The position numbers were made by a program, and so were the translations under genes. The notes beneath the pieces were generated by a model that did no database searches, was not told where the DNA came from, and worked only from the letters and a program-made list of their open reading frames with translations. A stretch of 64,000 bases of DNA, taken from contig NZ_CP012334.1 of assembly GCF_001704295.1 (NCBI RefSeq), positions 1,314,084 through 1,378,083 of the forward strand. Direction: 5' to 3'. The stretch comes from Bordetella sp. H567 (GTDB lineage Bacteria > Pseudomonadota > Gammaproteobacteria > Burkholderiales > Burkholderiaceae_B). Every line of letters starts with the position of its first letter. Positions within the stretch are counted from its first letter, which is position 1. This document shows, piece after piece, positions 1 to 7,203 of this stretch.

Positions 1-296
1 GTCGTGGTGCTTGTCTTGCCGCTGGCGGCCTTCTTGGCCACCGTGGTGGTCTTGGTCTCGGTCTTCGCCACCGTGGTCTTGCTGCCCGCCTTCGCGGTCG
101 TGGTGGACTTGGTCACCGTAGTGGTGGTGGTTTTCTTTGCCGCGGTCTTGGCTTGGACGGCCTTGCAGGCCGACGACTTCGCGTCGGTCTTGCAGGGATC
201 GGCGGCGGCGCGGGCGCCGGGCGAGAGCAATAGCGATGCCGCGACCAGTAGCGGGGCCACCGCTGTCACGACCGAACGTGTCGGAAATAGCGCCAT
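1..296 (-). CDS. Exported Lys/Thr/Ala-rich protein, N-terminal part only
   Basis: The first 98 codons of a minus-strand gene that continues beyond the left edge. It starts with a typical signal peptide: basic residues after MALFPTR, a hydrophobic core VAPLLVAASLLLS, and a probable cleavage site after ARA near residue 30. The mature start has two cysteines (about residues 35 and 44), followed by low-complexity sequence made of Lys, Thr, Ala and Val. Betaproteobacterial D-Ala-D-Ala endopeptidases (PbpG type) often carry such a basic linker behind the signal peptide, so that is a possible identity, but no catalytic motif lies within the window. The plus-strand reading of the same bases is a hydrophobic artefact of the repeated AAG/ACC codons. 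Confidence 0.7.
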   Translation of the reverse strand, partial: MALFPTRSVVTAVAPLLVAASLLLSPGARAAADPCKTDAKSSACKAVQAKTAAKKTTTTTVTKSTTTAKAGSKTTVAKTETKTTTVAKKAASGKTSTT

Positions 297-701
297 AGGT
301 AAGACGGATCCGTAAGGCTGAGCGACGCGCCCACAGGATGGGCTGTCAGAAAATTGAGTGGAATTATAGGGTTAGCCTGACAATTTAAACAATCTTTTTA
401 AGCTAATCCGGGAAAATTCTCTGACGGGTCCTCGGACCCATCCTGGGGGCCGTGCTCATCCGTACCGCTATATCGCCCACGAGGGATGGGGTCAACCACG
501 AGGAATGGGGCTAATCAATGGAGCGGGGGAGGGAGGCTTGCGTCCGGCGTTGCGCCGAGAGCGCCGACACGGCGACACAGCCGAATCGGGAAAGGTCCCC
601 GTGAAGATATCCGGCGAGTTTTTTTGCCGAAGGGCCAGCGTGGCAAACGGGAGGGCGAGGAGGAGGAGAACGGGGAGGGGGATCGCGGATGCAGGCGCGG
701 T
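297..701. other. Intergenic region, AT-rich then GC-rich, no gene seen
   Basis: About 400 bases between the exported protein and tRNA-Arg. Positions 355-420 are strikingly AT-rich (runs such as TTTAAACAATC and TTTTTAAG) and probably hold the promoter of the minus-strand gene. The rest is purine-rich on the plus strand, with no convincing open frame, ribosome site or T-rich terminator for the tRNA. Confidence 0.4.
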
Positions 702-776
702 TGGCCTCGCCGGGTGGAATCGAACCACCAATTGACCCTTAGGAGGGGCCGGTTATATCCATTTAACTACGGCGAG
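702..776 (-). tRNA. tRNA-Arg (anticodon CCT)
   Basis: A 75-nt cloverleaf with encoded CCA. The acceptor stem CTCGCCG pairs with CGGCGAG, followed by discriminator G. The D arm contains GTTAAATGGATATAAC, as in the enterobacterial tRNA-Arg(CCT). The anticodon stem GGCCC/GGGTC frames the loop CTCCTAA, with anticodon CCT at 743-741. The T arm is GGTGG-TTCGATT-CCACC. It decodes AGG. This tRNA is a common integration target, and the neighbouring DNA is AT-richer and holds unknown genes, although I see no integrase or duplicated tRNA end. Confidence 0.95.
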
Positions 777-978
777 ATGTGCTTCTTGCAGGGATCGAGC
801 AATCCCTGAAAAACCCTGGATCTTTGTCTAAGCTATTGATTTTTCTAGGGAAGAGCAGGCCAAAACTATATCACGATTTATCTCGCAATCCCATCAGATC
901 CAAATCTTCGACATCTCGTTCATCAACGCAATGTTGATGTCGCGCTGCCTATTCTGCAGGGCCTTCGCGCCTACAGAA
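777..978. other. AT-rich intergenic stretch with small inverted repeats
   Basis: No supported gene. It contains two short inverted repeats: CAGGGAT (789-795) with ATCCCTG (802-808), and CATCAAC (921-927) with GTTGATG (933-939). The base composition is clearly lower in GC than the core genes to the right, in keeping with acquired DNA beside a tRNA. Confidence 0.35.
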
Positions 979-1128
979 CTAGGACAGCAGGGCAAGGATC
1001 ATGGCCGCGATTGCAAAGACCGGCGCCAGGTGGCGCGTGCGGATAAGCAATGCCGGGCGCAAGTCTATCAGCAGGACGTTCGACGCCAAAATCCAGGCGC
1101 AAGGCGCCCGGCGATAGTCATATTTCAA
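979..1128 (-). CDS. Possible small hydrophobic protein (49 aa), doubtful
   Basis: A TTG-initiated frame of 49 codons ending in TAG. Its second half reads like a membrane segment: LAPVFAIAAMILALLS at the extreme C-terminus and AWILASNVLLIDL in the middle. An in-frame TAG lies just upstream of the TTG, and GGAG sits too close to it for an ideal ribosome site. The frame overlaps the truncated third copy of the tandem paralog start. It may be a real small membrane protein, the remnant tail of a membrane-protein gene joined to that start, or chance. Confidence 0.25.
   Translation of the reverse strand: MKYDYRRAPCAWILASNVLLIDLRPALLIRTRHLAPVFAIAAMILALLS
1068..1121 (-). pseudogene. Truncated start of a third copy of the 281-aa paralog family
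   Basis: The bases before and at this ATG match the starts of the two intact paralogs to the right. All three begin ATGACTATCG (Met-Thr-Ile), preceded by a similar purine-rich leader. The leader here shares CCGTATC and CCACATGGA with the first paralog, and ends TTGAAAT just before the ATG, where the second paralog has TTCGAAAT. After four codons (MTIA) similarity ends, and the frame closes at TGA after 17 residues. The simplest reading is a third tandem copy lost by deletion behind its start. Confidence 0.5.
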
Positions 1129-1258
1129 GTCTCCATGTGGCTATGGATAGTCGGTCGATACGGGCCGTTCGTGGAAAAGGTGGTTTGCCGGTCCGTGGCT
1201 TGTCGGTCCCTTTACGTCCCTGGCTGTATGTGCCAACGGTCGCGTGACAGGCAGCGCT

Positions 1259-1325
1259 CCCGCCCGGCGAACCTTCGCATGGCGGGCGGGGGTACTTGAG
1301 CGTGGCGCCATCCTTTCGATGGCGC
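1259..1325. terminator. Two hairpins downstream of the first paralog
   Basis: GCGCCATC (1305-1312) pairs perfectly with GATGGCGC (1318-1325) across a 5-nt loop, 18 nt beyond the minus-strand stop at 1344. CCCGCCC (1259-1265) pairs with GGGCGGG (1284-1290) farther on. Neither is followed by a T tract on the minus strand, so they may mark the transcript end or stabilise the mRNA rather than act as intrinsic terminators. Confidence 0.35.
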
Positions 1326-1343
1326 GCCCAAGGTCGGATGGCG

Positions 1344-2189
1344 TTATGCCCTTTGCCACGTGCCGGAAGGCTGCGCCGGCGTTTGGCCGGCGGAAGCGGC
1401 TTCGTCAGCCAATTTTTCGCTGCGCGGCGGAGACATCTGCGCATAAGGACGCAGAATATCCTTGAGCTCTTCGGCCATGGAGCGGGCCTGCGGCCGCACG
1501 GATTCCATCGCTTGCTGGAATCTCTTATCGAATGACGCGTCCGTTTCCTGGCGGTTGTCTAATTGCCTTACCAGGGGGTACGGGTCTCTTCCGCAGCCCA
1601 CTACGAATTCGCAGTTTTTCTTGATGTCCAGGGAATAGACGTTGTTGAATTCGCGCGCCTGCTCGGACGTGCTTATTGTTTCAAAACTCTGGATATTGCG
1701 AAGCACCGCATCGATGATGTCCATGGCTTCGGCGACTTGCGCCTCGCCATCGACGCCCCGCTGGGCGAGGACGAGTTTGGCTTCCTGGAGCAAAGCCGTC
1801 ATTTGCCAGCTGGGGATCTCCGTGGTGGGCAGCAGTATGCTCTGCTTGTCCACCAGGATTGCCTCGGTATTGCTGGTCGAAGGCCTCAGCCCGGGAGCCG
1901 GGTTCGTCGGCCCGGCCTGCGGCTCCATGTCCGACGCCGGCTGGCCGGCGTAATAGGCGGACAGCCGTGACTGGTCGGGGTTGGCAGGATTGTCATAAAT
2001 GCGTTTGGCCAGTGCCGTAAAACGATCCTGATCAGAGTCGGGCGAGCCACGCGTCCCCCGGACATTCATGTATTTGATGTCTTCCTTTGGTAGGGTTCTA
2101 TCCAGGTGCGTAAGCGTATCGCGCATGGGCTGGGACGCAGGCGCGGTGGCATATCCTGTTTGAACTAGGGGCAGTGATCCGATAGTCAT
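1344..2189 (-). CDS. Uncharacterised 281-aa protein, tandem paralog A
   Basis: I do not recognise a family. The protein is soluble-looking, without signal peptide or membrane segment, and equal in length (281 aa) to its upstream neighbour. The best conserved block is residues about 130-280: EAKLVLAQRG, GEAQVAEAMDIIDAVLRNI, GCGRDPYPLVRQL and QARSMAEELKDILRPYAQMSPP, each with a close counterpart in paralog B. The N-terminal part shares YMNVRG/FLNARG and the AYYAG/AYYDG segment. The C-terminus is a Pro/Gln-rich tail. Codon usage is less GC-extreme than in the core genes. The gene follows paralog B on the same strand after about 100 bp with its own leader, and lies near tRNA-Arg. Secreted effector or phage-derived cargo are guesses only. 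Confidence 0.75.
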   Translation of the reverse strand: MTIGSLPLVQTGYATAPASQPMRDTLTHLDRTLPKEDIKYMNVRGTRGSPDSDQDRFTALAKRIYDNPANPDQSRLSAYYAGQPASDMEPQAGPTNPAPGLRPSTSNTEAILVDKQSILLPTTEIPSWQMTALLQEAKLVLAQRGVDGEAQVAEAMDIIDAVLRNIQSFETISTSEQAREFNNVYSLDIKKNCEFVVGCGRDPYPLVRQLDNRQETDASFDKRFQQAMESVRPQARSMAEELKDILRPYAQMSPPRSEKLADEAASAGQTPAQPSGTWQRA

Positions 2190-2294
2190 GTTTTCGAAGG
2201 TCCATGTGGATATTGATACGGGGGAACAACAACGCGTGCGCGCGCCCGCCGTGTTGCCCTCCCCAACTTTCGTTAACGATCGCGCGGGGCGCCC

Positions 2295-3140
2295 TTACAC
2301 CGGCTGCCAGGCGGTCTTGCGTTGGGTCTGGTCTTGGCCCGCGTTTTGCGGTTCCTGGCGCGCCTCACCCGACTCCGGCGGCGAAATCTGTGCGTAAGGA
2401 CCCAGCACGGCCTTCAACGTTTCCGCCATGGTCCGCGCCTGCGGCTGCACGGATTCCAGCACCTGTTGCGCCTTTTGATCGAACGATCCCGGGTCGGCCT
2501 TGTAGGCGGCGTGCAGTTGCTTCGACAAGGGATAGGGGTTTCTTCCCATTCCAACCGCGAGCTCGCAAGCCGATTTGACCTCTCCGGAGTAGATCTGGAA
2601 GAACTTCGCGGCTTCCTCGGACGTACCGGGTTTGTCGAAGGAGCGGATATTGTTCAGGACCGCATCGATGATGTGGGTGGCTTCGACGACCTGGGCTTCG
2701 CCGGTGACGCCGCGTTGGGACAGCACCAGCTTGGCTTCTTCGAGCAATCGGGTCATTTGCTCCTTGGGGCGTTCCCGCGTGACGAGCAAGGTGTCCACGG
2801 ACTGTTGCAGGGTCGCCTTGGCTTCCTGCGGCAGGTAAGGCTGCTGGAGCATGAAGCCCAGCGAGGCGAGCGCGGCTTCGTTGTTTTGCGCGATCGGCCC
2901 GTCGTAGTAGGCGTAGGGGTGGACTACGTCGGGATTGTCGGGGTCTTCCGCATAAATGCGTTGGGCAAGGCTGACGAAAGCCGCCTCGATGTTGGTGTTG
3001 GGTTCGCCCCATGCGCCTCGGGCGTTCAAGAATGCCGTGTCTTCCGGCGCCAGATATTTGCGGACCTGGGAATGCTCATCCGGTTGTCTCGCGATGACGG
3101 GCACATATGGCGTTGCGATATGGACGGTGGCGATAGTCAT
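2295..3140 (-). CDS. Uncharacterised 281-aa protein, tandem paralog B
   Basis: Second member of the tandem pair, same length and strand as paralog A and roughly 40 percent identical by eye over the aligned blocks. Conserved elements are FLNARGAWGEPN, LAQRIYAEDPDNPD, EAKLVLSQRGVTGEAQV, THIIDAVLNNIRSF, GMGRNPYPLSKQL and QARTMAETLKAVLGPYAQISPP. No signal peptide, membrane segment or known catalytic motif is visible; the predicted character is alpha-helical with a disordered Gln-rich tail. The start ATG is preceded by the leader GGAGATTCGAAAT, shared in part with paralog A and the truncated copy. Upstream lies a run of eight G residues. Function unknown. Confidence 0.75.
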   Translation of the reverse strand: MTIATVHIATPYVPVIARQPDEHSQVRKYLAPEDTAFLNARGAWGEPNTNIEAAFVSLAQRIYAEDPDNPDVVHPYAYYDGPIAQNNEAALASLGFMLQQPYLPQEAKATLQQSVDTLLVTRERPKEQMTRLLEEAKLVLSQRGVTGEAQVVEATHIIDAVLNNIRSFDKPGTSEEAAKFFQIYSGEVKSACELAVGMGRNPYPLSKQLHAAYKADPGSFDQKAQQVLESVQPQARTMAETLKAVLGPYAQISPPESGEARQEPQNAGQDQTQRKTAWQPV

Positions 3141-3388
3141 ATTTCGAATCTCCGATAAACAGCTCTTGATCGCCGAATGCCGATCAATGCGGGCGTTCGT
3201 GCCTGGGTGATGGGGGGGGTCCGCCCTGTCCCCGTTTGCAAATGACGTTGCAGACGGGATTACCCCGTTGTCGCGCCCGGCTCCTACGTATCCGATGCGG
3301 ACAAGCGGCCGCCCGTGTGCATCCCGGGGGGGCGGTGCGCGATCGCCGCACGCGGGTCACGGCGCGTATCGTTATGACCTGCTAGAAT
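3141..3388. promoter_or_regulatory. Upstream region of paralog B and SRP RNA with a G8 tract
   Basis: Non-coding region between the minus-strand paralog B and the plus-strand SRP RNA. It includes an uninterrupted run of eight G at 3212-3219, about 75 bp before the paralog B start, a second run of seven G at 3326-3332, and a palindromic element TGCAA-atgacgt-TGCA near 3238-3252. Promoters for both directions must lie here, but I cannot place them with confidence. Confidence 0.35.
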
Positions 3389-3490
3389 CCGTGCTGGCGG
3401 GCCCCTTCGCATGGTCCGGCGGTGAACCTGGTCAGGTCGGGAACGAAGCAGCCATAGCCGTTTAGGGTCAGTGCCGGAGTAAGGCTCGCC
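3389..3490 (+). ncRNA. ffs: Signal recognition particle RNA (4.5S type)
   Basis: Contains the diagnostic SRP apical domain: GGTGAACCTGGTCAGGTC, then the GGAA-class tetraloop region (GGGAACGAAG) and CAGCCATAGCC. The flanks GTGCTGGCGGG and the 3' GTGCCGGAGTAAGGCTCGCC can pair to close the long hairpin. The RNA binds Ffh and directs ribosomes making membrane proteins to FtsY. Location directly upstream of dnaX is the usual arrangement in proteobacteria. End positions are estimated from the pairing. Confidence 0.9.
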
Positions 3491-3579
3491 TTTCGAATAC
3501 GCCAGCAAAGGACGGATCAGGTGCCCGGCATCGTTCCGTCCTTTCTTGTTCTGCGCGCCGCCGGCTCTACAATCCGCCC

Positions 3580-5997
3580 ATGACCTATCTCGTATTGGCC
3601 CGCAAGTGGCGGCCCCGCTCGTTCGATACCCTGGTCGGGCAGGATCATGTGGTGCGCGCCCTCACGCATGCGCTGGATGCCCAGCGGCTGCATCACGCCT
3701 GGCTGTTCACCGGTACGCGTGGGGTGGGCAAGACGACGCTGTCGCGCATCCTGGCCAAGTCGCTCAATTGCGAAACGGGCGTCACTTCCAAGCCCTGTGG
3801 CGTCTGCCAGGCCTGCACGGAAATCGATGCCGGCCGCTTCGTCGATTACCTGGAACTGGACGCGGCCTCCAATCGCGGCGTCGACGAAATGACGCAGCTG
3901 CTGGAACAGGCGGTCTATTCGCCGGGGGCAGGGCGCTTCAAGGTCTACATGATCGACGAAGTCCACATGCTGACCGGCCACGCCTTCAACGCCATGTTGA
4001 AGACGCTGGAAGAGCCGCCGCCGCACGTCAAGTTCATCCTGGCGACCACCGATCCGCAGAAAATTCCGGTCACGGTGTTGTCGCGCTGCCTGCAGTTCAA
4101 CCTGAAGCAGATGCCGCCCGATGCCATCGTCGGCCACCTGCGCCAGGTGCTGGGCGATGAGCAATTGGCCTTCGAGGTGCCGGCGCTGCGCCTGATCGCG
4201 CAAGCCGCCTCGGGTTCCATGCGCGACGCGCTGTCGCTGACCGACCAGGCCATCGCGTACAGCGCGGGCAACCTGACTGAAGAAGCCGTGCGCGGCATGC
4301 TGGGCACCATCGATCAGCGCCACCTGGTGCGCCTGCTCGATGCCCTTGGCGTCGGCGATGCGCCGGCCGTGCTGGCCGTCGCCGATGAGCTCGCGACGCG
4401 CGGGCTGTCGTATGGCGGCGCGCTGGCGGACCTGGCGGGCCTGCTGTCGCGGGTGGCCATCGAACAGCGCGTTGCGGGCGCGATTTCCTCGGACGATCCG
4501 CTGGCGGGGGATATCGCGCGCCTGGCGCGCAGCCTGCATCCCGATGCGGTGCAGCTTTTCTATTCCGTTGCCGTGCACAGCCGCGGCGAACTCGCGCTGG
4601 CGCCGGACGAATATGCGGGCTTCGTGATGGCCTGCCTGCGCATGCTGTCGCTGAGCGGTGAGGCCGGGCCGCAGGCCATGCCCGCCATGCCGCCGGCCAC
4701 GAGCGCGGAGGCGCCGGCGGGCGCCGCTGCAACGGCCGCCGCGACATCGACGGTATCCACGGCTTCCTCGGCGTCCACGGCATCCACGGCATCGAACGCA
4801 TCCACGGCGCCCCCGGCTGCAACGACGGCGCCTGCCGCCATTGCACCTGTTGCCTCTACACCTGCCACCAGCACCGCACCTGCTGCTCCAGCTTTGGCCG
4901 CCACACCCGCGGACACGGCGGCTCCGGCCGCAATCGCGCCATCAACCGCCGCTTCGGCCGCAAGCACGCCGTCAACGGCGGCTTCGGCTGCGCCCGCTTC
5001 GTCTACGACTACCGCTGCTTCGTCCATGCCGCCCACGCCGGCGGCCGGGCCATCCGGCCCGGGGAGCGAGCCCGCCACGCCGGCACCCGTCTCCGCGCCC
5101 GTGGTGGCCGAGGCCGCGCCCGGCGTGCCGGCGCGTACGTCGACGCCAGGAACGTCTTCGCCCGGCGCCGCGGCTCTGGCGGTGACGCCGCCGGCCGCCT
5201 CGACTACGCCGGCCCCTGTTCCGGCAGCCGGTATCGCACCCTGGGATGACGCGGCTGATGCAAAGCCCGGCAAGCGGGACGCCCGCGATACCGCCGCGCC
5301 TGAACGTCCTCGCGAAGCCCGCGCTGCCCCTGCCGCCACGAACGGTGTCGCGGCGACGCCGAAAGACGACGGCGGGCCGCCGGCGTGGGTTGATGAAATC
5401 ATCCCCGACGACGCGGAGGGCGGCTATGTATCGTCCGGCCCCGACGACGGCGGCTTCATCGCCAGCCCGGACGACGACGATGACTTCGAGACCATGGCCA
5501 GTCCCGGCGACCGTGTCCCGACAGCGCCCGCCGCCGCGCCGGTGCGCCGTGCGCCCGCGTCCGGCGGCAAGTCCCGCCAGCGGCCCCGCCTGGCCGATAT
5601 GTCGGAGGCGAACTGGCCGGAACTGGCCGCGCGCCTGCCCGTGACCGGGCTTGCCGCCGAACTGGCCCGCCAGAGCGAATGGCATGGCGTGCAGGGCGAC
5701 ACCGTCATGCTGCGCGTGGCCGTCCGCACCCTGGCCGACAGCGCCAGCCGGGTGCGTCTGCAGACCGTGCTGTGTGAGCATTTCGGGCAAAGCCTGCGGC
5801 TGGATGTCCTGGTGGGCGCCACGGGCGAGGCCACCGCGCATGCCGTGGCGCAGCAGGAACGCGCCGAACGCCAGCGCGCCGCGGAGGCCGCGGTCCAGGC
5901 CGATCCCTTCGTGCGCTCGCTATTGTCGGATTTCGGTGGCCAGGTGGTGCCCGGCTCTATCCGCCACGTGGATTCGCCGCCGGCGGCGCCGCGTTGA
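3580..5997 (+). CDS. dnaX: DNA polymerase III subunit tau/gamma
   Basis: Clamp-loader ATPase and replisome organiser, 805 aa. Domain I shows Walker A GTRGVGKT (45-52), a zinc module with Cys64, Cys73, Cys76 and Cys79, Walker B with DEVH at 126-129, sensor 1 ATTDPQK (155-161) and the SRC motif (168-170) carrying the arginine finger. Domains II-III run to about residue 360. Then comes an unusually long linker (about 365-640), almost only Ala, Thr, Pro and Ser, with short tandem repeats, followed by an acidic patch. The last 140 residues form the tau-specific domain that contacts DnaE, including WPELAARLPV and ADPFVRSLLSDFG. I see no A-rich slippery heptamer for frameshifting to gamma. It lies behind ffs and heads dnaX-ybaB-recR. 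Confidence 0.97.
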   Translation: MTYLVLARKWRPRSFDTLVGQDHVVRALTHALDAQRLHHAWLFTGTRGVGKTTLSRILAKSLNCETGVTSKPCGVCQACTEIDAGRFVDYLELDAASNRGVDEMTQLLEQAVYSPGAGRFKVYMIDEVHMLTGHAFNAMLKTLEEPPPHVKFILATTDPQKIPVTVLSRCLQFNLKQMPPDAIVGHLRQVLGDEQLAFEVPALRLIAQAASGSMRDALSLTDQAIAYSAGNLTEEAVRGMLGTIDQRHLVRLLDALGVGDAPAVLAVADELATRGLSYGGALADLAGLLSRVAIEQRVAGAISSDDPLAGDIARLARSLHPDAVQLFYSVAVHSRGELALAPDEYAGFVMACLRMLSLSGEAGPQAMPAMPPATSAEAPAGAAATAAATSTVSTASSASTASTASNASTAPPAATTAPAAIAPVASTPATSTAPAAPALAATPADTAAPAAIAPSTAASAASTPSTAASAAPASSTTTAASSMPPTPAAGPSGPGSEPATPAPVSAPVVAEAAPGVPARTSTPGTSSPGAAALAVTPPAASTTPAPVPAAGIAPWDDAADAKPGKRDARDTAAPERPREARAAPAATNGVAATPKDDGGPPAWVDEIIPDDAEGGYVSSGPDDGGFIASPDDDDDFETMASPGDRVPTAPAAAPVRRAPASGGKSRQRPRLADMSEANWPELAARLPVTGLAAELARQSEWHGVQGDTVMLRVAVRTLADSASRVRLQTVLCEHFGQSLRLDVLVGATGEATAHAVAQQERAERQRAAEAAVQADPFVRSLLSDFGGQVVPGSIRHVDSPPAAPR

Positions 5998-6048
5998 TCG
6001 CCGCCGTCTTCCTCTATTCGTTTATCCGCTGAAAAGGATGCTTCCATC

Positions 6049-6375
6049 ATGATGAAAGGACAATTGGCGGGCCTGATGCGTCAGGCCCAGCAGATGCAGG
6101 AAAACATGAAAAAGGCGCAGGAGGCGCTGGCCGACGTCCTGGTCGAAGGGACGTCCGGTGGCGGCCTGGTCAAGGTGACCATGTCCTGCCGCAACGACGT
6201 CAAGCGCATCGTCATCGATCCCTCGCTGGTGGGCGACGACAAGGACATGCTGGAAGACCTGGTTGCGGCCGCCTTCAACGACGCCCTGCGCAAGGCCGAA
6301 GCGACCGCCCAGGAAAAGATGTCGTCCGTGACGGCCGGCATGCCCCTGCCCCCGGGAATGAAGTTTCCGTTCTGA
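6049..6375 (+). CDS. ybaB: Nucleoid-associated protein YbaB/EbfC
   Basis: Small 108-aa protein of the YbaB/EbfC family, a homodimeric DNA-binding protein encoded between dnaX and recR in most proteobacteria. The N-terminal helix is rich in Gln/Met/Lys ([16 protein letters not shown]). The conserved core [24 protein letters not shown] and the C-terminal [10 protein letters not shown] are typical. An ATG doublet at 6049/6052 leaves the exact start open by one codon. It is 51 bp behind dnaX and probably co-transcribed with it and recR. Confidence 0.95.
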   Translation: MMKGQLAGLMRQAQQMQENMKKAQEALADVLVEGTSGGGLVKVTMSCRNDVKRIVIDPSLVGDDKDMLEDLVAAAFNDALRKAEATAQEKMSSVTAGMPLPPGMKFPF

Positions 6376-6433
6376 ACAATCGGCGCGCCGGCGGGGCACG
6401 CGGAGCGTGTGCCGCCTGGCGCCCGCGCGCCCC

Positions 6434-7042
6434 ATGGATCCTTCACTTCCCGAACCCGAACCGCTGCGCGCGCTGATCGAAGCGCTGCGGCGCCTGCCCG
6501 GCGTGGGCGTGCGCTCGGCACGGCGCATGGCGTACCACCTGCTGCAGCACGATCCGCGCGGCGCGGACCTGCTGGGCCAGGCTCTCGCATCGGCCGTGCA
6601 TAACCTGCGGCACTGCGCGCGCTGCAACAGCTTCACGGAAGACGAGATCTGCGTCACGTGCAGCAATCCCAAGCGGGATCCCACTCAGCTGTGCATCGTC
6701 GAAACGCCGGCGGACCAGAACATGATCGAGTCCAGCCACGGCTATCGCGGCCTGTACTACGTCCTGATGGGCCGCGTGGCACCGCTGGAGGGTGTCGGTC
6801 CCCGGGAGCTCGATTTCGAGCGCTTGCTGACGCGCGCGGGCGACGGTGTCGTCACGGAGGTCATACTGGCCACCAACTTCACGGCGGAAGGGGAGACGAC
6901 GGCGCATTTCCTCAATGAAGCCCTGCGTGAACGCGGCCTGTCGGTGACGCGCCTGGCGCGTGGCGTGCCGGCCGGCAGCGAACTGGAATACGTGGATGCC
7001 GGCACCATCGCCTGGGCCTTGATGGAGCGCAAGTCCACCTAG
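6434..7042 (+). CDS. recR: Recombination mediator RecR
   Basis: 202-aa RecR, which acts with RecF/RecO to load RecA on gapped DNA. Visible are the helix-hairpin-helix [11 protein letters not shown] (21-31), a four-Cys zinc module (Cys61, Cys64, Cys73, Cys76) and the Toprim domain beginning [14 protein letters not shown] (87-100). The C-terminus [20 protein letters not shown] is the usual Walker-B-like end. A GTG at 6407 would add nine residues, but the ATG at 6434 gives the standard family length. Third gene of the dnaX-ybaB-recR unit. Confidence 0.95.
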   Translation: MDPSLPEPEPLRALIEALRRLPGVGVRSARRMAYHLLQHDPRGADLLGQALASAVHNLRHCARCNSFTEDEICVTCSNPKRDPTQLCIVETPADQNMIESSHGYRGLYYVLMGRVAPLEGVGPRELDFERLLTRAGDGVVTEVILATNFTAEGETTAHFLNEALRERGLSVTRLARGVPAGSELEYVDAGTIAWALMERKST

Positions 7043-7203
7043 GCTCGCGGCATGGCGTCGCCGGCATCATCGGCACGACCGAAGATTCCGGTTTCGAAGC
7101 GTCCACGTTCCGAAGACGCCTGGATCCTGGTATCCCCCATCCCGAAGAAGCAGCGGCCGCAACGTCCGGCACTGCGCTGACAAGAACCACGGAGACTCCT
7201 GCC

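Noticed and set aside
4-315. Plus-strand 103-aa hydrophobic frame at the left edge
   Set aside because: It is the complement of the Lys/Thr/Ala codons of the minus-strand exported protein, which has a proper signal peptide.
702-3140. Integrated element bounded by a duplicated tRNA-Arg 3' end
   Set aside because: No integrase gene and no second copy of the tRNA end found in the window; base composition and unknown genes alone do not prove an island.
4600-5300. Programmed frameshift producing a gamma form of DnaX
   Set aside because: No A-rich slippery heptamer or following stop is visible; the linker is GC-rich throughout.
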